Assembly: GCA_021774335.1 (NCBI GenBank)
Contig: JAJFJD010000046.1
Location: 278,109-342,108 of the forward strand
Source of the DNA: Alphaproteobacteria bacterium
GTDB lineage: Bacteria > Pseudomonadota > Alphaproteobacteria > UBA8366
Direction of reading: 5' to 3'
DNA length: 64,000 nt
Every line of letters begins with the position of its first letter. Within the stretch, counting starts at the first letter, position 1. Below the pieces are notes generated by a model that was not told the origin of the DNA, did no database searches, and saw only the letters and a program-made list of their open reading frames with translations. Of the stretch, positions 32,561-42,692 are shown piece after piece. The position numbers were made by a program, and so were the translations under genes.

Positions 32561-33199
32561 AATTCATTCCCCGATCCAAACAAAATTCAACATTTCCACA
32601 ACCGCCCGGCCTTGCCTGTGCGGATGCCCCCAAACTCGTCTCCGACCGACCCGGATCAGTCCAGCCCCCGAAATTCAGTCTATGAGTGTTCCTACGATCA
32701 GCCTTGATGTTTGGATCATCTAACATGCTGATTATTTTATATTTTTCTCGGTTTATTTTATTAAAATCCCGACCATTTGAATGTTAACGGAGCCTTAATC
32801 ACTACCCATTTCTTAAGGCCCCATCAGCGTGCCGCGGAACAGATTGGCATTCGCGATGTCGCGCTTCCGGCCATGGAAATTTGGATTGTATTGCGGCGTC
32901 GGTTATTCGACTTTATTCCGAAATCGGAATGTCACCTCATCATCTTCCCAACGAGAAAATCGGGCCGGTCATTGTCGAAATATCTGCCGAGCCGGACGAC
33001 GAAGATGGCCGGCGCGCCGCCGCCGCTACAGCGGCGGCGTCTCGGCACGCGAAAACGGTGTGGGGTCCCGACGGAGCGATATCGAAGAATTTTCGAAAGA
33101 GACCATGGAAATCTTCATAAACCGCAGCAGATAGAATGCGACACCCAATTGCCGCGACCCATCCGACGCTGCCCCGCAGCGCCACGCAGGAGACGGACC

Positions 33200-34060
33200 A
33201 TGACCCTTCGCCTCGCATTCTGCCTCTTGGCAGGTTTGATCACCGCTGGCGCCGCCTCGGCCCAGACGACTGCGACCTTCATCGCGGCAAGCACGGTCGA
33301 CCTTGAGAACCCGCATGACCTGAAGCTGTCGCCCGACGGCAAGTACCTGTTCGTCTCGGATGTGGGGAACAATCGGGTCGCGATCCTTGATCCCGAGACA
33401 TTGGCGTTGATCGATCAATTCGGGGCCGATCACCAATCGGGCACCCACGATGTCGACTTCGATGCGGAGGGCCGCGCCTATGTGGCGGACACGCACAATG
33501 GCCGCGTCACGATCTACGCCATGACCGGGACCAAGGCGAAGCTCGTCGGCGAGTTGAAGGAACGGCTGAGCGGCCCCGAGGGTGTGCTCGTCCATCCGAA
33601 CGGCCGGGTCTATGTCGCGGGCGCCTGGTCGGGCAATGTAGTCGCCTACAAGGACGGCAAGATCGTCAAGGAGCTGAAGGGCCTGTCATCGCCGCACGAC
33701 CTGGAGCGTACGCCCGGCGGCGACATCTGGCTGTCGGACGCCGGCAACGACCGCATGCTTTTGCTGTCGCCGGATTTGGAGATCAAACGCGAATGGAAGG
33801 GCGCGCCCTACGACTTCGACGGCGTACGCTACCAGGACGTCCTGCCCGACGGCACGGTCATTGCCGCTGACAAGAACAACCATCAGGTAAAGTTCATCGC
33901 TGGCGACGGCCGCGTACTCTTGGTGCTCGGCAGCGGTTCCGCGGGCAAGGGGCCGGGACTGTTCACGACGCCGGAAGGGATCGAGGTGCGCGGCAACACA
34001 TTGTGGGTTTCCGATTCCGGCAACGATCGGATCGTGAAATACACTTTCACCGTCGAGTAA
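33200..34060 (+). CDS. Secreted NHL/SMP-30-like beta-propeller protein
   Basis: Signal peptide MTLRLAFCLLAGLITAGAASAQ with RBS GGAGACGG; repeated LSPDGKYLFVSDVGNNRVAILDP / GDIWLSDAGNDRMLLLSPDL / GNTLWVSDSGNDRIVKYTF blades. Confidence 0.85.
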   Translation: MTLRLAFCLLAGLITAGAASAQTTATFIAASTVDLENPHDLKLSPDGKYLFVSDVGNNRVAILDPETLALIDQFGADHQSGTHDVDFDAEGRAYVADTHNGRVTIYAMTGTKAKLVGELKERLSGPEGVLVHPNGRVYVAGAWSGNVVAYKDGKIVKELKGLSSPHDLERTPGGDIWLSDAGNDRMLLLSPDLEIKREWKGAPYDFDGVRYQDVLPDGTVIAADKNNHQVKFIAGDGRVLLVLGSGSAGKGPGLFTTPEGIEVRGNTLWVSDSGNDRIVKYTFTVE

Positions 34061-34091
34061 CACCCAAGACACAACACGGCCCAAATGAAAC

Positions 34092-34125
34092 GCGGCCGGC
34101 GGGGACGTACCCACCAGCCGCGTCT
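34092..34125 (-). terminator. Putative terminator downstream of second MCP gene
   Basis: Imperfect GC-rich inverted repeat AACGCGGC...GCCGCGTCTT in the convergent NHL/MCP intergenic gap. Confidence 0.5.
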
Positions 34126-34145
34126 TTGGTCAAGCCGACTGGTTC

Positions 34146-36212
34146 TTAGGCCGCCTTGACGTCGGTAATGAATTGTTCGACGACGCTCCGCAGCATATCC
34201 GATTGCTGCGACAACTCGCCGGAAGCCGCCAACACTTGCTGCGCCGCAGCACCGGTTTCCGATGCCGCCTGCGTGACGCCGGCGATGTTGCTGCTGACTT
34301 CCTGCGTGCCGGTCGCCGCCTGCTGGGTGTTTTCGGCGATCTCCCGTGTCGCGGCGCCTTGTTCACCAACCGCGGCGGAGATCGTTTCGGCGATCGCGTT
34401 GATCTCTGCAATGGTCTCGCCGATGCCTTTGATCGCGCCGACCGCATCGCCGGTCACCGACTGCATGCCGTTGACCTGCTCGCTGATCTCCTCGGTCGCC
34501 TTGGCCGTCTGGGTCGCCAGATTCTTGACCTCCGACGCCACGACGGCGAAGCCCTTGCCGGCCTCACCGGCGCGCGCCGCCTCGATCGTCGCATTCAGCG
34601 CCAACAGGTTCGTCTGTTCCGCGATTTCGCTAATCAATGCGACGACATCGCCGATTTTCTGTGCGGCGTCGGCCAACGACCGCACCGTTTCATTCGTACG
34701 CTCGGCCTCGGCATTCGCCTTGGTCGCAATCTCCGCCGATTGCGAGACTTGGCGGTTGATCTCGTTGATCGAGGCCGACATCTCCTCGGAGGCGGACGCC
34801 ACCGTCTGCACATTGGCGGTGGCCTGCTCAGACGCAGCGGCAACCGCCGTGGTCTGACTACTGGTCTGGTCGGCCGTCGCGGACATGGCCTCGGCGGTCG
34901 ACCGCATCTCGGCAGACGCTCCCGCGACCGTATTCACGATTTCCGTGGCCTGCGCATCGAAGGTCTCGGTGAGTTCGACCACAAGTTTCGCGCGTTTCTC
35001 GCGCTGTTCCTGGGCCTTACGCTCCTCTTCCTCGAGACGCTTCTGCTCGATTGCGCTGTCCTTGAAGACCTGCATGGCTTCCGCCATGTTCCCGACTTCA
35101 TCGGCGCGGTCCTGCGCCGGGATTTCGACATCGAGATCGCCGGCCGATAGGTCCTTCATCGCACCGGTCATGGCGACCACCGGCTTGGAGATCATGTTGC
35201 CCAGGCCCCAAGCCAGACCTATGCCTATGATGAGTCCCAGAGCACTGATTGCCGCGATGGATATCTCGCCGTTGACGATGATTTCCTCGGTCTCGGCGCG
35301 CAGCCGCGTCTCTTCCTTCTCGGCGGCATGCTGCAGCCATTCTGTGTCCGCGACGATGATCTTCGCGTTGCCGGCAAGGTCGGTGTCTAGCAGCTTTTGC
35401 AGCTTCAACTCGTCCTTGTGCACGATTTCATAAGTCTTTTCGTAGTCGTGGAACAGTTCCACCACTTCGGCGAACAGAACCCGTTCCTTCTCCGTATTCA
35501 GGGTGGCCTTCAACGCCTTCAGCGTCTTATCGAAGATCACGAATTCCGCCTCGGCCTTCTCGGCGAAGGCCTCGTCGCGCTGGCCGATCAGGATGTTGGT
35601 GTAGAGCCGGATCAGCAGCGCGTGTTCGAGCGCGCTGTTCGCCAACTTCATCGCCGGGGCGTTGCCCTCGTGCTCCGCTTCCTCGATGATCAATTCCAGG
35701 TCCTTGACGATCTTCTCGCCTTCCGGAAACAACCGGTCGCGCACCAGCGTATCGTGTTCGATCTTGATCGCCTTCATCGTCTTGAACTGGGCCATGAAGC
35801 TTGTTAAGGCCTTGCCGATTTCTTCGACCTTGGCCCGGTGTTTCGGGTCTTGGATCACCACAAGTCCGTGCTCGATATTCTTGGTGATCTTCACCGCGAG
35901 TTTTTTCACGGCGGCGGCATCGGAGTCGCGACCGGTATACCCATATTCCCGGGCATGCGCGCGAAGCTTCAGGAAATTCGCCTCGGTCTTCGCCGCGATC
36001 GAGGCCTCTTCGACCGCTTCGGAGAATTTCTCCACATCCGTGCCCACGGCTACGAAGCTGAAATACGCGTTACCGGCAACAAGGACGAGGATCGCCAGAA
36101 CGACCGCCACGCCGCTCATGATCTTGGACCTGATCTTCAGTTTATTGAAAATGCTGATGATGCCGAGCGGGCCGGAGCCCACCGTTTTACCGTTCGCAAC
36201 CATTGTTTTCAC
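34146..36212 (-). CDS. Methyl-accepting chemotaxis protein, close paralogue of 30491..32560
   Basis: Same architecture; [48 protein letters not shown]; near-identical sensor segment. Confidence 0.96.
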   Translation of the reverse strand: MKTMVANGKTVGSGPLGIISIFNKLKIRSKIMSGVAVVLAILVLVAGNAYFSFVAVGTDVEKFSEAVEEASIAAKTEANFLKLRAHAREYGYTGRDSDAAAVKKLAVKITKNIEHGLVVIQDPKHRAKVEEIGKALTSFMAQFKTMKAIKIEHDTLVRDRLFPEGEKIVKDLELIIEEAEHEGNAPAMKLANSALEHALLIRLYTNILIGQRDEAFAEKAEAEFVIFDKTLKALKATLNTEKERVLFAEVVELFHDYEKTYEIVHKDELKLQKLLDTDLAGNAKIIVADTEWLQHAAEKEETRLRAETEEIIVNGEISIAAISALGLIIGIGLAWGLGNMISKPVVAMTGAMKDLSAGDLDVEIPAQDRADEVGNMAEAMQVFKDSAIEQKRLEEEERKAQEQREKRAKLVVELTETFDAQATEIVNTVAGASAEMRSTAEAMSATADQTSSQTTAVAAASEQATANVQTVASASEEMSASINEINRQVSQSAEIATKANAEAERTNETVRSLADAAQKIGDVVALISEIAEQTNLLALNATIEAARAGEAGKGFAVVASEVKNLATQTAKATEEISEQVNGMQSVTGDAVGAIKGIGETIAEINAIAETISAAVGEQGAATREIAENTQQAATGTQEVSSNIAGVTQAASETGAAAQQVLAASGELSQQSDMLRSVVEQFITDVKAA

Positions 36213-36648
36213 CTATCCAATTTTTGGCGATCTTCCCTCACAGGAACCGCCGTTTACACGCCGATGCCCAACATGTGCGCCAACACGGGGTCATCGGTCC
36301 GAACCGTCGTGCGAGAAACCGTTTTGCCACTCGTCATGGTTTAGCGGACCACGCTTCGATGAACAGTTCGCAAAACTTTTCATTGCGTTGCCGAAATAAC
36401 AGGCAATATCCGCACCATACTTGGTGCTAGTTAAAGAACTGTACACGCATGGGAATTCCTCTTTTAGTTGAATCGGTCCAGACAAATTACCACGCTGGAA
36501 AATTGCTATTCCCGATACAATTTACGCAACTATAGAGTGTGTCTTCGCCATACTTTTGGCTTAACGCTTAAAATGACGGCAGCCCATCCGCCGCGAAAAT
36601 CTGCGTCGCCCCCTCCACTTTCCCCGGAACGCCGTGTACGATGAGTTG

Positions 36649-37392
36649 ATGACCGACCCCGCCACACTCATCATCATCTTCGTCACATTTCTGATCGCCG
36701 GCGGCGTGAAAGGCGTGATCGGCCTCGGCTTGCCGAGCGTCAGCTTGGCCCTACTGACCGCGACGCTGGGCCTGCCTCAGGCGATGGCGCTGCTGCTGGT
36801 GCCGTCCTTCATCACCAACCTCTGGCAGGCGGTGGTCGGCGGGAACGGGCTGCCGGTGCTGAAACGGCTCTGGCCCTTCCTGATCATGGCGACCGTCACC
36901 GTATGGATTGGCGCGACCGCGCTGACCCGCGTGGACCTGGCGCTGTTATCGGGCCTGCTTGGGGTTCTGCTCGTCTCCTATTCGGCGCTCAGCCTGCTGA
37001 AAGTCCGCATCGCCATCACCCCCCGCTACGAAGCTTGGGCCGGGCCGATGTTCGGCACGATGAATGGCGTGCTGACGGGCATGACCGGTTCGTTCGTCGT
37101 GCCCGGCGTCATGTTCTTGCAGGCGATCGGTTTGCCGCGCGACATGTTCATCCAGGCGATGGGGATGCTGTTCACCGTTTCGACCGTCGCACTGGCGGTC
37201 GCGCTCAAGGGCAACGATCTGTTGTCGGCGGATTTGGGCATACTGTCCGCAGCCGGCGTCGTCCCAGCGGTGACCGGCATGGTCGTCGGCCAGCGCGTGC
37301 GCCAGCGGCTGTCGGAAGAGCGATTCCGGCAGGTCTTCTTCATCGCCCTGCTCGCGATGGGTCTCTACATCATTGCCCGCGCCGCACTCTAG
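36649..37392 (+). CDS. TauE/SafE family (sulfite exporter-type) membrane protein
   Basis: GGVKGVIGLGLPSVSLALLTATLGLPQAMALLLVPSFITNLWQA; internal repeat topology. Confidence 0.9.
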   Translation: MTDPATLIIIFVTFLIAGGVKGVIGLGLPSVSLALLTATLGLPQAMALLLVPSFITNLWQAVVGGNGLPVLKRLWPFLIMATVTVWIGATALTRVDLALLSGLLGVLLVSYSALSLLKVRIAITPRYEAWAGPMFGTMNGVLTGMTGSFVVPGVMFLQAIGLPRDMFIQAMGMLFTVSTVALAVALKGNDLLSADLGILSAAGVVPAVTGMVVGQRVRQRLSEERFRQVFFIALLAMGLYIIARAAL

Positions 37393-37463
37393 TTTGGGCC
37401 GCGGCCGCCGAAATGGCATAATCGGTTAATGCCAGTCGTACCGACACGGGGAAGGAAACATCC

Positions 37464-38255
37464 ATGAGCGACACCGCCAAGACCGCCCACAAGCCCAAGT
37501 CCCACTTTCACGCCCGCGTGTCGGCGGAGATGGAGCAGCATCTGGAGAAACCCGAATGGGGCCTCCGGGAGAAACTGGCGCTGACCGCGCGCATGCTCGC
37601 GCGCGACGGCCACGGATCCGGGCTTGCCGGGCAGATCACGGCGCGCGGCGACGATGCCGGCACCATGTGGACCGGCCGCTTCGGCCTCGGCCTCGAGGAA
37701 CTGCGCGCGTCCGACTTCATGCTGGTCGATGACGACCTCAACGTCCTGGACGGCGAGGGCATGCCCAATCCGGCCAACCGGTTCCATCTCTGGGTCTACA
37801 AGGCGCGGCCGGACGTACAGAGCATCGTGCATACGCATCCGCCGTATGTGTCGGCGCTGTCGATGATCGGCGTGCCGTTGATCGCCTCGCACATGGATAC
37901 GTCGATGTTCTATGACGACTGCGCCTGGCTCAGCGAATGGCCGGGACCGCCGATCGGCGACGACGAAGGCGAACTGATCGCCACCGCGCTCGGCGACAAA
38001 CGCTCGATCCTGCTGGCGCATCACGGCCAGTTGTCGGCGGGAGGGTCGGTCGAGGAGGCCGCGGTGCTCGCGTTTCATTTCGAGCGGGCGGCGCAGCTCC
38101 AGCTCCTGGCGATGGCGGCGGGCGAAATCGAGCCGCTCGACCCGCAGTGCGGCCGCGACGCCCACGACTACCGCCTGAAGCCTGCGGTGGTCGATGCCAC
38201 TTTCCTGTATCAGGCAAGGCTGGTTCTGCGGACCGAGGCCGACTGCCTGGACTAG
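37464..38255 (+). CDS. Class II aldolase/adducin family protein
   Basis: VHTHPPYVSALSMIG and LLAHHGQLSAGGSVEEA metal-binding motifs. Confidence 0.9.
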   Translation: MSDTAKTAHKPKSHFHARVSAEMEQHLEKPEWGLREKLALTARMLARDGHGSGLAGQITARGDDAGTMWTGRFGLGLEELRASDFMLVDDDLNVLDGEGMPNPANRFHLWVYKARPDVQSIVHTHPPYVSALSMIGVPLIASHMDTSMFYDDCAWLSEWPGPPIGDDEGELIATALGDKRSILLAHHGQLSAGGSVEEAAVLAFHFERAAQLQLLAMAAGEIEPLDPQCGRDAHDYRLKPAVVDATFLYQARLVLRTEADCLD

Positions 38256-38266
38256 CTATCTGCCGC

Positions 38267-39214
38267 TCAACCAAACCGCCGGGCCAGTGGTTTCAGCAGG
38301 TGCGGCGACAGGTAGATCGGAAACTGGCACATCGCGAAATAGAGCCACGCCATGTCCGGCAGCACGCCGCCGGTCGCCGCCAGCATCAGCCCCATATTGC
38401 GCTGCGACGCCATGAAGGCGAGCGCGAAGGCGCGGTCCCGGCCGGCCCACAGGAACGCCAAAAGCGTGACACCCAGCACCGCGAAGGTGATGACGAAGGC
38501 CAGCAAGCCGATGGCCGTCGCCAAGAGCGGCGCGGCGAGGAAGCTATCCGCCACACCGCCCATCACGGCGGCGACGAAGACGAACAGCACCAGCACGTTG
38601 AGGCCGTCGATCTCATTCTTGCGCCGGGCCACGGCGTCGCCCCCGGCAATTCGCCGGACGACCGCGGCGACCAATGCCGACCCGGCGAGGATGGCCAGCA
38701 GCTTGACCCCCAGCGCGATCGGCGACAGCGACAATGTTCCATCGAGAAACAGATAGGCGTAGAAGGTCGCGGTCAGCGGCGTCAGCGCCGTGCTCGCGAC
38801 CAGCGTGAGCAGAATGAGCGTCGCGTCGAAGCCCATCAGCGCAGCGAAGGCCGGGGCCGCCATCATCGGCGACGCGACCGCCTGCAGCATGATCGCCAGA
38901 TACAGGTCGGGGAACCGCCCTTCCAGGTCGAACGCCAAGCAGACGCCCACGAAGAGCAGCGGCATCACGACCATCGTCCAGCCCGTCGCCGCCAAAAGGA
39001 CACCGGGACGCCGCAAGGTGCCGCGCAATGCCGCCGCATCGACCCGCAGAAAGGCGATGCAGAGCAGCGCGAAGATCGCTTCGGCGACATACGGCTTGAG
39101 CACCGCGCCGACCGCCGGCACCGCGATGCCGATGAAAACCAGCACCGCAATCGCACCCGTCCCTTGCCGGCCGAGCCACGCCAACCCGGCCAGTGGCGAA
39201 TGAAGAACGGACAT
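38267..39214 (-). CDS. Bile acid:Na+ symporter (BASS)-like membrane transporter
   Basis: ~10 TM segments; ASPMMAAPAFAALMGFDATLILLTLVASTALTPLT and ALAFMASQRNMGLMLAA resemble the BASS/SBF family. Confidence 0.6.
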   Translation of the reverse strand: MSVLHSPLAGLAWLGRQGTGAIAVLVFIGIAVPAVGAVLKPYVAEAIFALLCIAFLRVDAAALRGTLRRPGVLLAATGWTMVVMPLLFVGVCLAFDLEGRFPDLYLAIMLQAVASPMMAAPAFAALMGFDATLILLTLVASTALTPLTATFYAYLFLDGTLSLSPIALGVKLLAILAGSALVAAVVRRIAGGDAVARRKNEIDGLNVLVLFVFVAAVMGGVADSFLAAPLLATAIGLLAFVITFAVLGVTLLAFLWAGRDRAFALAFMASQRNMGLMLAATGGVLPDMAWLYFAMCQFPIYLSPHLLKPLARRFG

Positions 39215-39308
39215 TGATCCGCCGTTCAGTGCGTTGTGGATGGGAAATTTTGTGCCGTCATCATACCGCGCGGCGGCACCGGCAAAAGAACCAGTTCGGC
39301 GGATACCG

Positions 39309-39662
39309 CTAGTCCATTACCTTTTGCAAGGTATGGCGCCGGTTGCTTGTATAGGGGCGGACCTGTTCGGGCCAACGGCCCTGCTCGATCGCGTCGGCCC
39401 ATTCCTTGCTGGTCAGCACATCGGGGCTTTCGATCTCATAGATCGCGCTGTAGGTCGGCTCGGCGCTGGTATCGACGGCTTTTTCCTCGCCGCCGATGCT
39501 GAGCTTCAGCGGCGCCTGCTTCAATCGCGTCACCGAGATGACACCCGGCACCTTCAGCAGCATCGGTACATGTTCTTCGTCGTAAACTTCGTTGAACAGG
39601 TCTTCCTTGTCCGCGTCCACATCCATGCTGGCGGTGAAGATATATCGCGCCGTGATCGGCAT
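39309..39662 (-). CDS. Small DUF4286/EthD-like dimeric alpha-beta barrel protein
   Basis: ASMDVDADKEDLFNEVYDEEHVPMLLKVPGVISVTRL pattern. Confidence 0.6.
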   Translation of the reverse strand: MPITARYIFTASMDVDADKEDLFNEVYDEEHVPMLLKVPGVISVTRLKQAPLKLSIGGEEKAVDTSAEPTYSAIYEIESPDVLTSKEWADAIEQGRWPEQVRPYTSNRRHTLQKVMD

Positions 39663-39707
39663 GCCGTTTCCTTCCTTATTGTCGATGCCTGACGTGGCCG
39701 AACGCGC

Positions 39708-40583
39708 TTAATCGCGAATCCAACCCGGCCCCCACAGGTTGAGGCTGCGTTCCTCGAGCGGCCAGACCCTCGGGGCCATTTCGCGCGGCATGATTTCCAG
39801 TTCGGCGGAAATCTCCACTTGATTGCCGTGCGGATCCTGGATCATGAAGAACAGATTGTTGCCCGGCCCGTGCCGGCCCGGCCCCCACCACAACTTGATA
39901 TGCCGGGAAGACATGTGATCAGCCCAATCGCGGATATCGTTCCAGGACGATGCCTCATAGGCATGATGATCCGAGCCGACCTCCGATGCGCTGAACACCG
40001 CGAAGCTGTGATGTTCCGGATCGGAACGGTAGAAGGCGACCTTGCGCGTCGCGGGGTCGTCGACATCGGCGCTGCAATAGTCGGAGGGCACGTAGCCGAG
40101 CACGTCCTCGTAGAACGACATCATGCGCGCAAGATTGTCGGTCGCCACGACGACATGCTGCAACCGCCCGGACAGTTTGACCGCCGACGGCGTGTTGACC
40201 GCCTTGTGCGACGGCAGGTCCCGGCGCGGCATGCCGAAAACATTGAGCCAGCCATCCGGATCGCGCACCGCCACCGCGTCCCCTTCGAAGATCGCCGAAG
40301 GCGACGGTTCGGTGTTGACGCCCTGCCCCTGCACGAAATCGCGGATATCCTGAAGCTGCTGGCGATCCTGTACGCAGAACCCGTGATACGGCCGCTCGCC
40401 CGGTTTGCCAGGGCCGACCACCAACCGCCGGTCGGGTCCTTGCAGCAGGACGGTTCCGTCCGGCATCGGCGACGCCTGATAGCCAAAAGTATCGGCGTAG
40501 AAATCCGCCAGCATGGCCGGATCATCGGAATTCAGCCGCAGATGATCCAGTTTGGAGGGCCAGATCGGGGACTCGATGCTCAT
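39708..40583 (-). CDS. VOC superfamily, extradiol (catechol 2,3-dioxygenase-like) dioxygenase
   Basis: Two VOC modules; second carries LQHVVVATDN, DHHAYEASSW, NQVEISAELE consistent with a 2-His-1-Glu metal site. Confidence 0.82.
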   Translation of the reverse strand: MSIESPIWPSKLDHLRLNSDDPAMLADFYADTFGYQASPMPDGTVLLQGPDRRLVVGPGKPGERPYHGFCVQDRQQLQDIRDFVQGQGVNTEPSPSAIFEGDAVAVRDPDGWLNVFGMPRRDLPSHKAVNTPSAVKLSGRLQHVVVATDNLARMMSFYEDVLGYVPSDYCSADVDDPATRKVAFYRSDPEHHSFAVFSASEVGSDHHAYEASSWNDIRDWADHMSSRHIKLWWGPGRHGPGNNLFFMIQDPHGNQVEISAELEIMPREMAPRVWPLEERSLNLWGPGWIRD

Positions 40584-40743
40584 GGATTCGCTCGCTCTGA
40601 GAAAGGCCGGCATATTCTATGCGTTTCGCGGCAGACCGCAACGCCCAGTGCGGCGTTTTAACCGCCGAGACCGTATTGTCGGGCGGTCCTCCCGATCGCT
40701 ATAATCCCCTATAAATAAAGACGATAGCGGGAAGGAAACGACC

Positions 40744-42111
40744 ATGGTCGGCAATGGCCCTCGCCGGTATACCGGCGACCTGGTCAACATCGATGCCGGA
40801 CGGATCAGCCGGGATATCTTCACCGATCAGGCCATCTACGAGGACGAGTTGGAGCGAGTTTTTCCGCGCTCCTGGATGTTCATCGGCCATGAGAGCCAGA
40901 TCCCCGAGCAGGGCGATTTCATCCTCAGCCGCATGGCCGAAGAATCGGTGATCTTCAACCGCGACCGCCACGGCAAGCTGCATGTGTTCCTGAACAACTG
41001 CCGCCACCGCGGCATGCGCGTCTGCCGATACGACACCGGCAACACCCGCAAGTTCATGTGCCCTTTCCACGCGTGGGTGTTTTCCGACGAGGGCGAGCTG
41101 GTCGGCGTGCCGAAGATGGAGACCGGCTACCACAACGAACTCGACAAATCGGAGTGGGGCCTGATCGAGGCGCGCGTCGCCAGTTACCACGGTTACGTCT
41201 TCGCCTGCTGGGACGAGGAAACCCCCGACTTCGAGACTTATCTCGGCGATCTGCGCTTTTATTTCGACGACTATTGCGAACTGCCCGACGGCACGCATGG
41301 CGACTGGGAAGCGTTCGGCGGCGTGTTCAAATGGCGGGTGCCGTGCAATTGGAAATACGGCGCGGAAAATTTCGGCGGCGACTATTACCACAACCCGAGC
41401 CACGCCTCGGTCGACGCCGTCGTGTTGTCGCCCGCCGGCGTGAAGGGCCGCCACACCTACGACGCGGTCACCAAGACGCGTGAACTCTATAAGCTCAACG
41501 TCTGCGTGACGCCCGAAGGCCACACCGCGCGCGGCGAATTGTTCAAGGACGACTACGAGTATCTGCCGACCTATCAGGAAATGGCGGTCGTCGAGGACTA
41601 CTTCCGCGATTGCTACAAGCGGCGCCAGTCCCGTCTCGGCGAGAAAGCGCGCTGGTACGGGCACGGCGGCACGATTTTTCCCAACGTCTCCTACTCCAAC
41701 GGCGTGCAGAGCATGGGCACCTGGAACCCGTGCGGCCCGCACGAAACCGAAATCTGGCGCATCTTCCTGGCACCAAAGGCGGCGCCCGACGAGGTCAAGA
41801 ACGTGCTGCGCCACTACGTCATCCGCTACCAGGGGCCGTCGGGTCTGACCGAACAGGACGACATGGAGAATTGGGCCTCGGCACATGAAGGCGCCCGCGG
41901 CACGATCGCACGACGCCATGATTTCCACTACGGCATGGGCATGGGCTACGAGCGCAAAGGCTGGCCGGTCGAATGGCTCGGCGGCGACGTCTACGCGACC
42001 GAGGATGTATCGGAACAGAACCAGCGCGCCTACTACGCCCGCTGGGCCGAGGTCATGGACGACCCGCCGACCGCAAACCGCCGGCCGAAACCGGCCGAAG
42101 CGGCGGAGTAG
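40744..42111 (+). CDS. Aromatic ring-hydroxylating dioxygenase, alpha subunit (Rieske)
   Basis: Rieske motif CRHRGMRVCRYDTGNTRKFMCPFHAW; non-haem Fe motif NWKYGAENFGGDYYHNPSHAS. Confidence 0.94.
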   Translation: MVGNGPRRYTGDLVNIDAGRISRDIFTDQAIYEDELERVFPRSWMFIGHESQIPEQGDFILSRMAEESVIFNRDRHGKLHVFLNNCRHRGMRVCRYDTGNTRKFMCPFHAWVFSDEGELVGVPKMETGYHNELDKSEWGLIEARVASYHGYVFACWDEETPDFETYLGDLRFYFDDYCELPDGTHGDWEAFGGVFKWRVPCNWKYGAENFGGDYYHNPSHASVDAVVLSPAGVKGRHTYDAVTKTRELYKLNVCVTPEGHTARGELFKDDYEYLPTYQEMAVVEDYFRDCYKRRQSRLGEKARWYGHGGTIFPNVSYSNGVQSMGTWNPCGPHETEIWRIFLAPKAAPDEVKNVLRHYVIRYQGPSGLTEQDDMENWASAHEGARGTIARRHDFHYGMGMGYERKGWPVEWLGGDVYATEDVSEQNQRAYYARWAEVMDDPPTANRRPKPAEAAE

Positions 42112-42120
42112 GAAACGGTC

Positions 42121-42657
42121 ATGGTCGGATCGCCGAAGAACGCCCTGATCGACGAACTGTTGGTGCGCTATCGCGTCGAACAATTCTATATCCAGGAAGC
42201 CGAACTGCTGGACACGCGGCAGTTCGAAGCATGGCTCGATCTGCTGGCCGACGATATCCGCTACTGGATGCCGGTCATGCGCAACAAGGGCCATGGCGAG
42301 TGGGACGACGAATACACCCGCGAGGGGACCGACCTGAATTGGTTCGACGAAGGCAAGTTCGAACTGGAACAGCGGGTCAAGCAGATCGCCACCGGCCTGC
42401 ACTGGGCGGAGGAGCCTATCTCGCGGACCTGCCACATGTTCTCGAACCTGCAGGTCACAGACGACAGCGACGATGAGTTGACCGCCCGGTGTCGCTTCAT
42501 CGTGTACCGTAACCGCACCGAGACCGAGACCGATTTCTTCGTCGGCAAACGCCAGGATACGCTGCGCGAAACCGACGATGGCTTCGTCGTCGCGGCACGC
42601 GAAATTTATCTGGACCAAAGCGTGTTGCTGGCGAAAAACCTGACCGTGTTCTTTTGA
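42121..42657 (+). CDS. Aromatic ring-hydroxylating dioxygenase, beta subunit
   Basis: EQFYIQEAELLDTRQFEAWLDLLADDIRYWMPV; RQDTLRETDDGFVVAAREIYLDQSVLLAKNLTVFF. Confidence 0.93.
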   Translation: MVGSPKNALIDELLVRYRVEQFYIQEAELLDTRQFEAWLDLLADDIRYWMPVMRNKGHGEWDDEYTREGTDLNWFDEGKFELEQRVKQIATGLHWAEEPISRTCHMFSNLQVTDDSDDELTARCRFIVYRNRTETETDFFVGKRQDTLRETDDGFVVAAREIYLDQSVLLAKNLTVFF

Positions 42658-42692
42658 TCCACCGAGCTTGAACCGCAGGACGGAGGCGCATC

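Noticed and set aside
32777-33199. In-frame upstream extension of the NHL protein (ORF starts at 32777)
   Set aside because: No conserved-looking sequence; ATG 33200 has a good RBS and begins a clean signal peptide.
40699-42618. 639-aa ORF antisense to the Rieske alpha gene
   Set aside because: High-GC codon bias creates long open antisense frames; composition (repetitive V/R/A/H/D) is not protein-like and the sense strand has clear conserved motifs.
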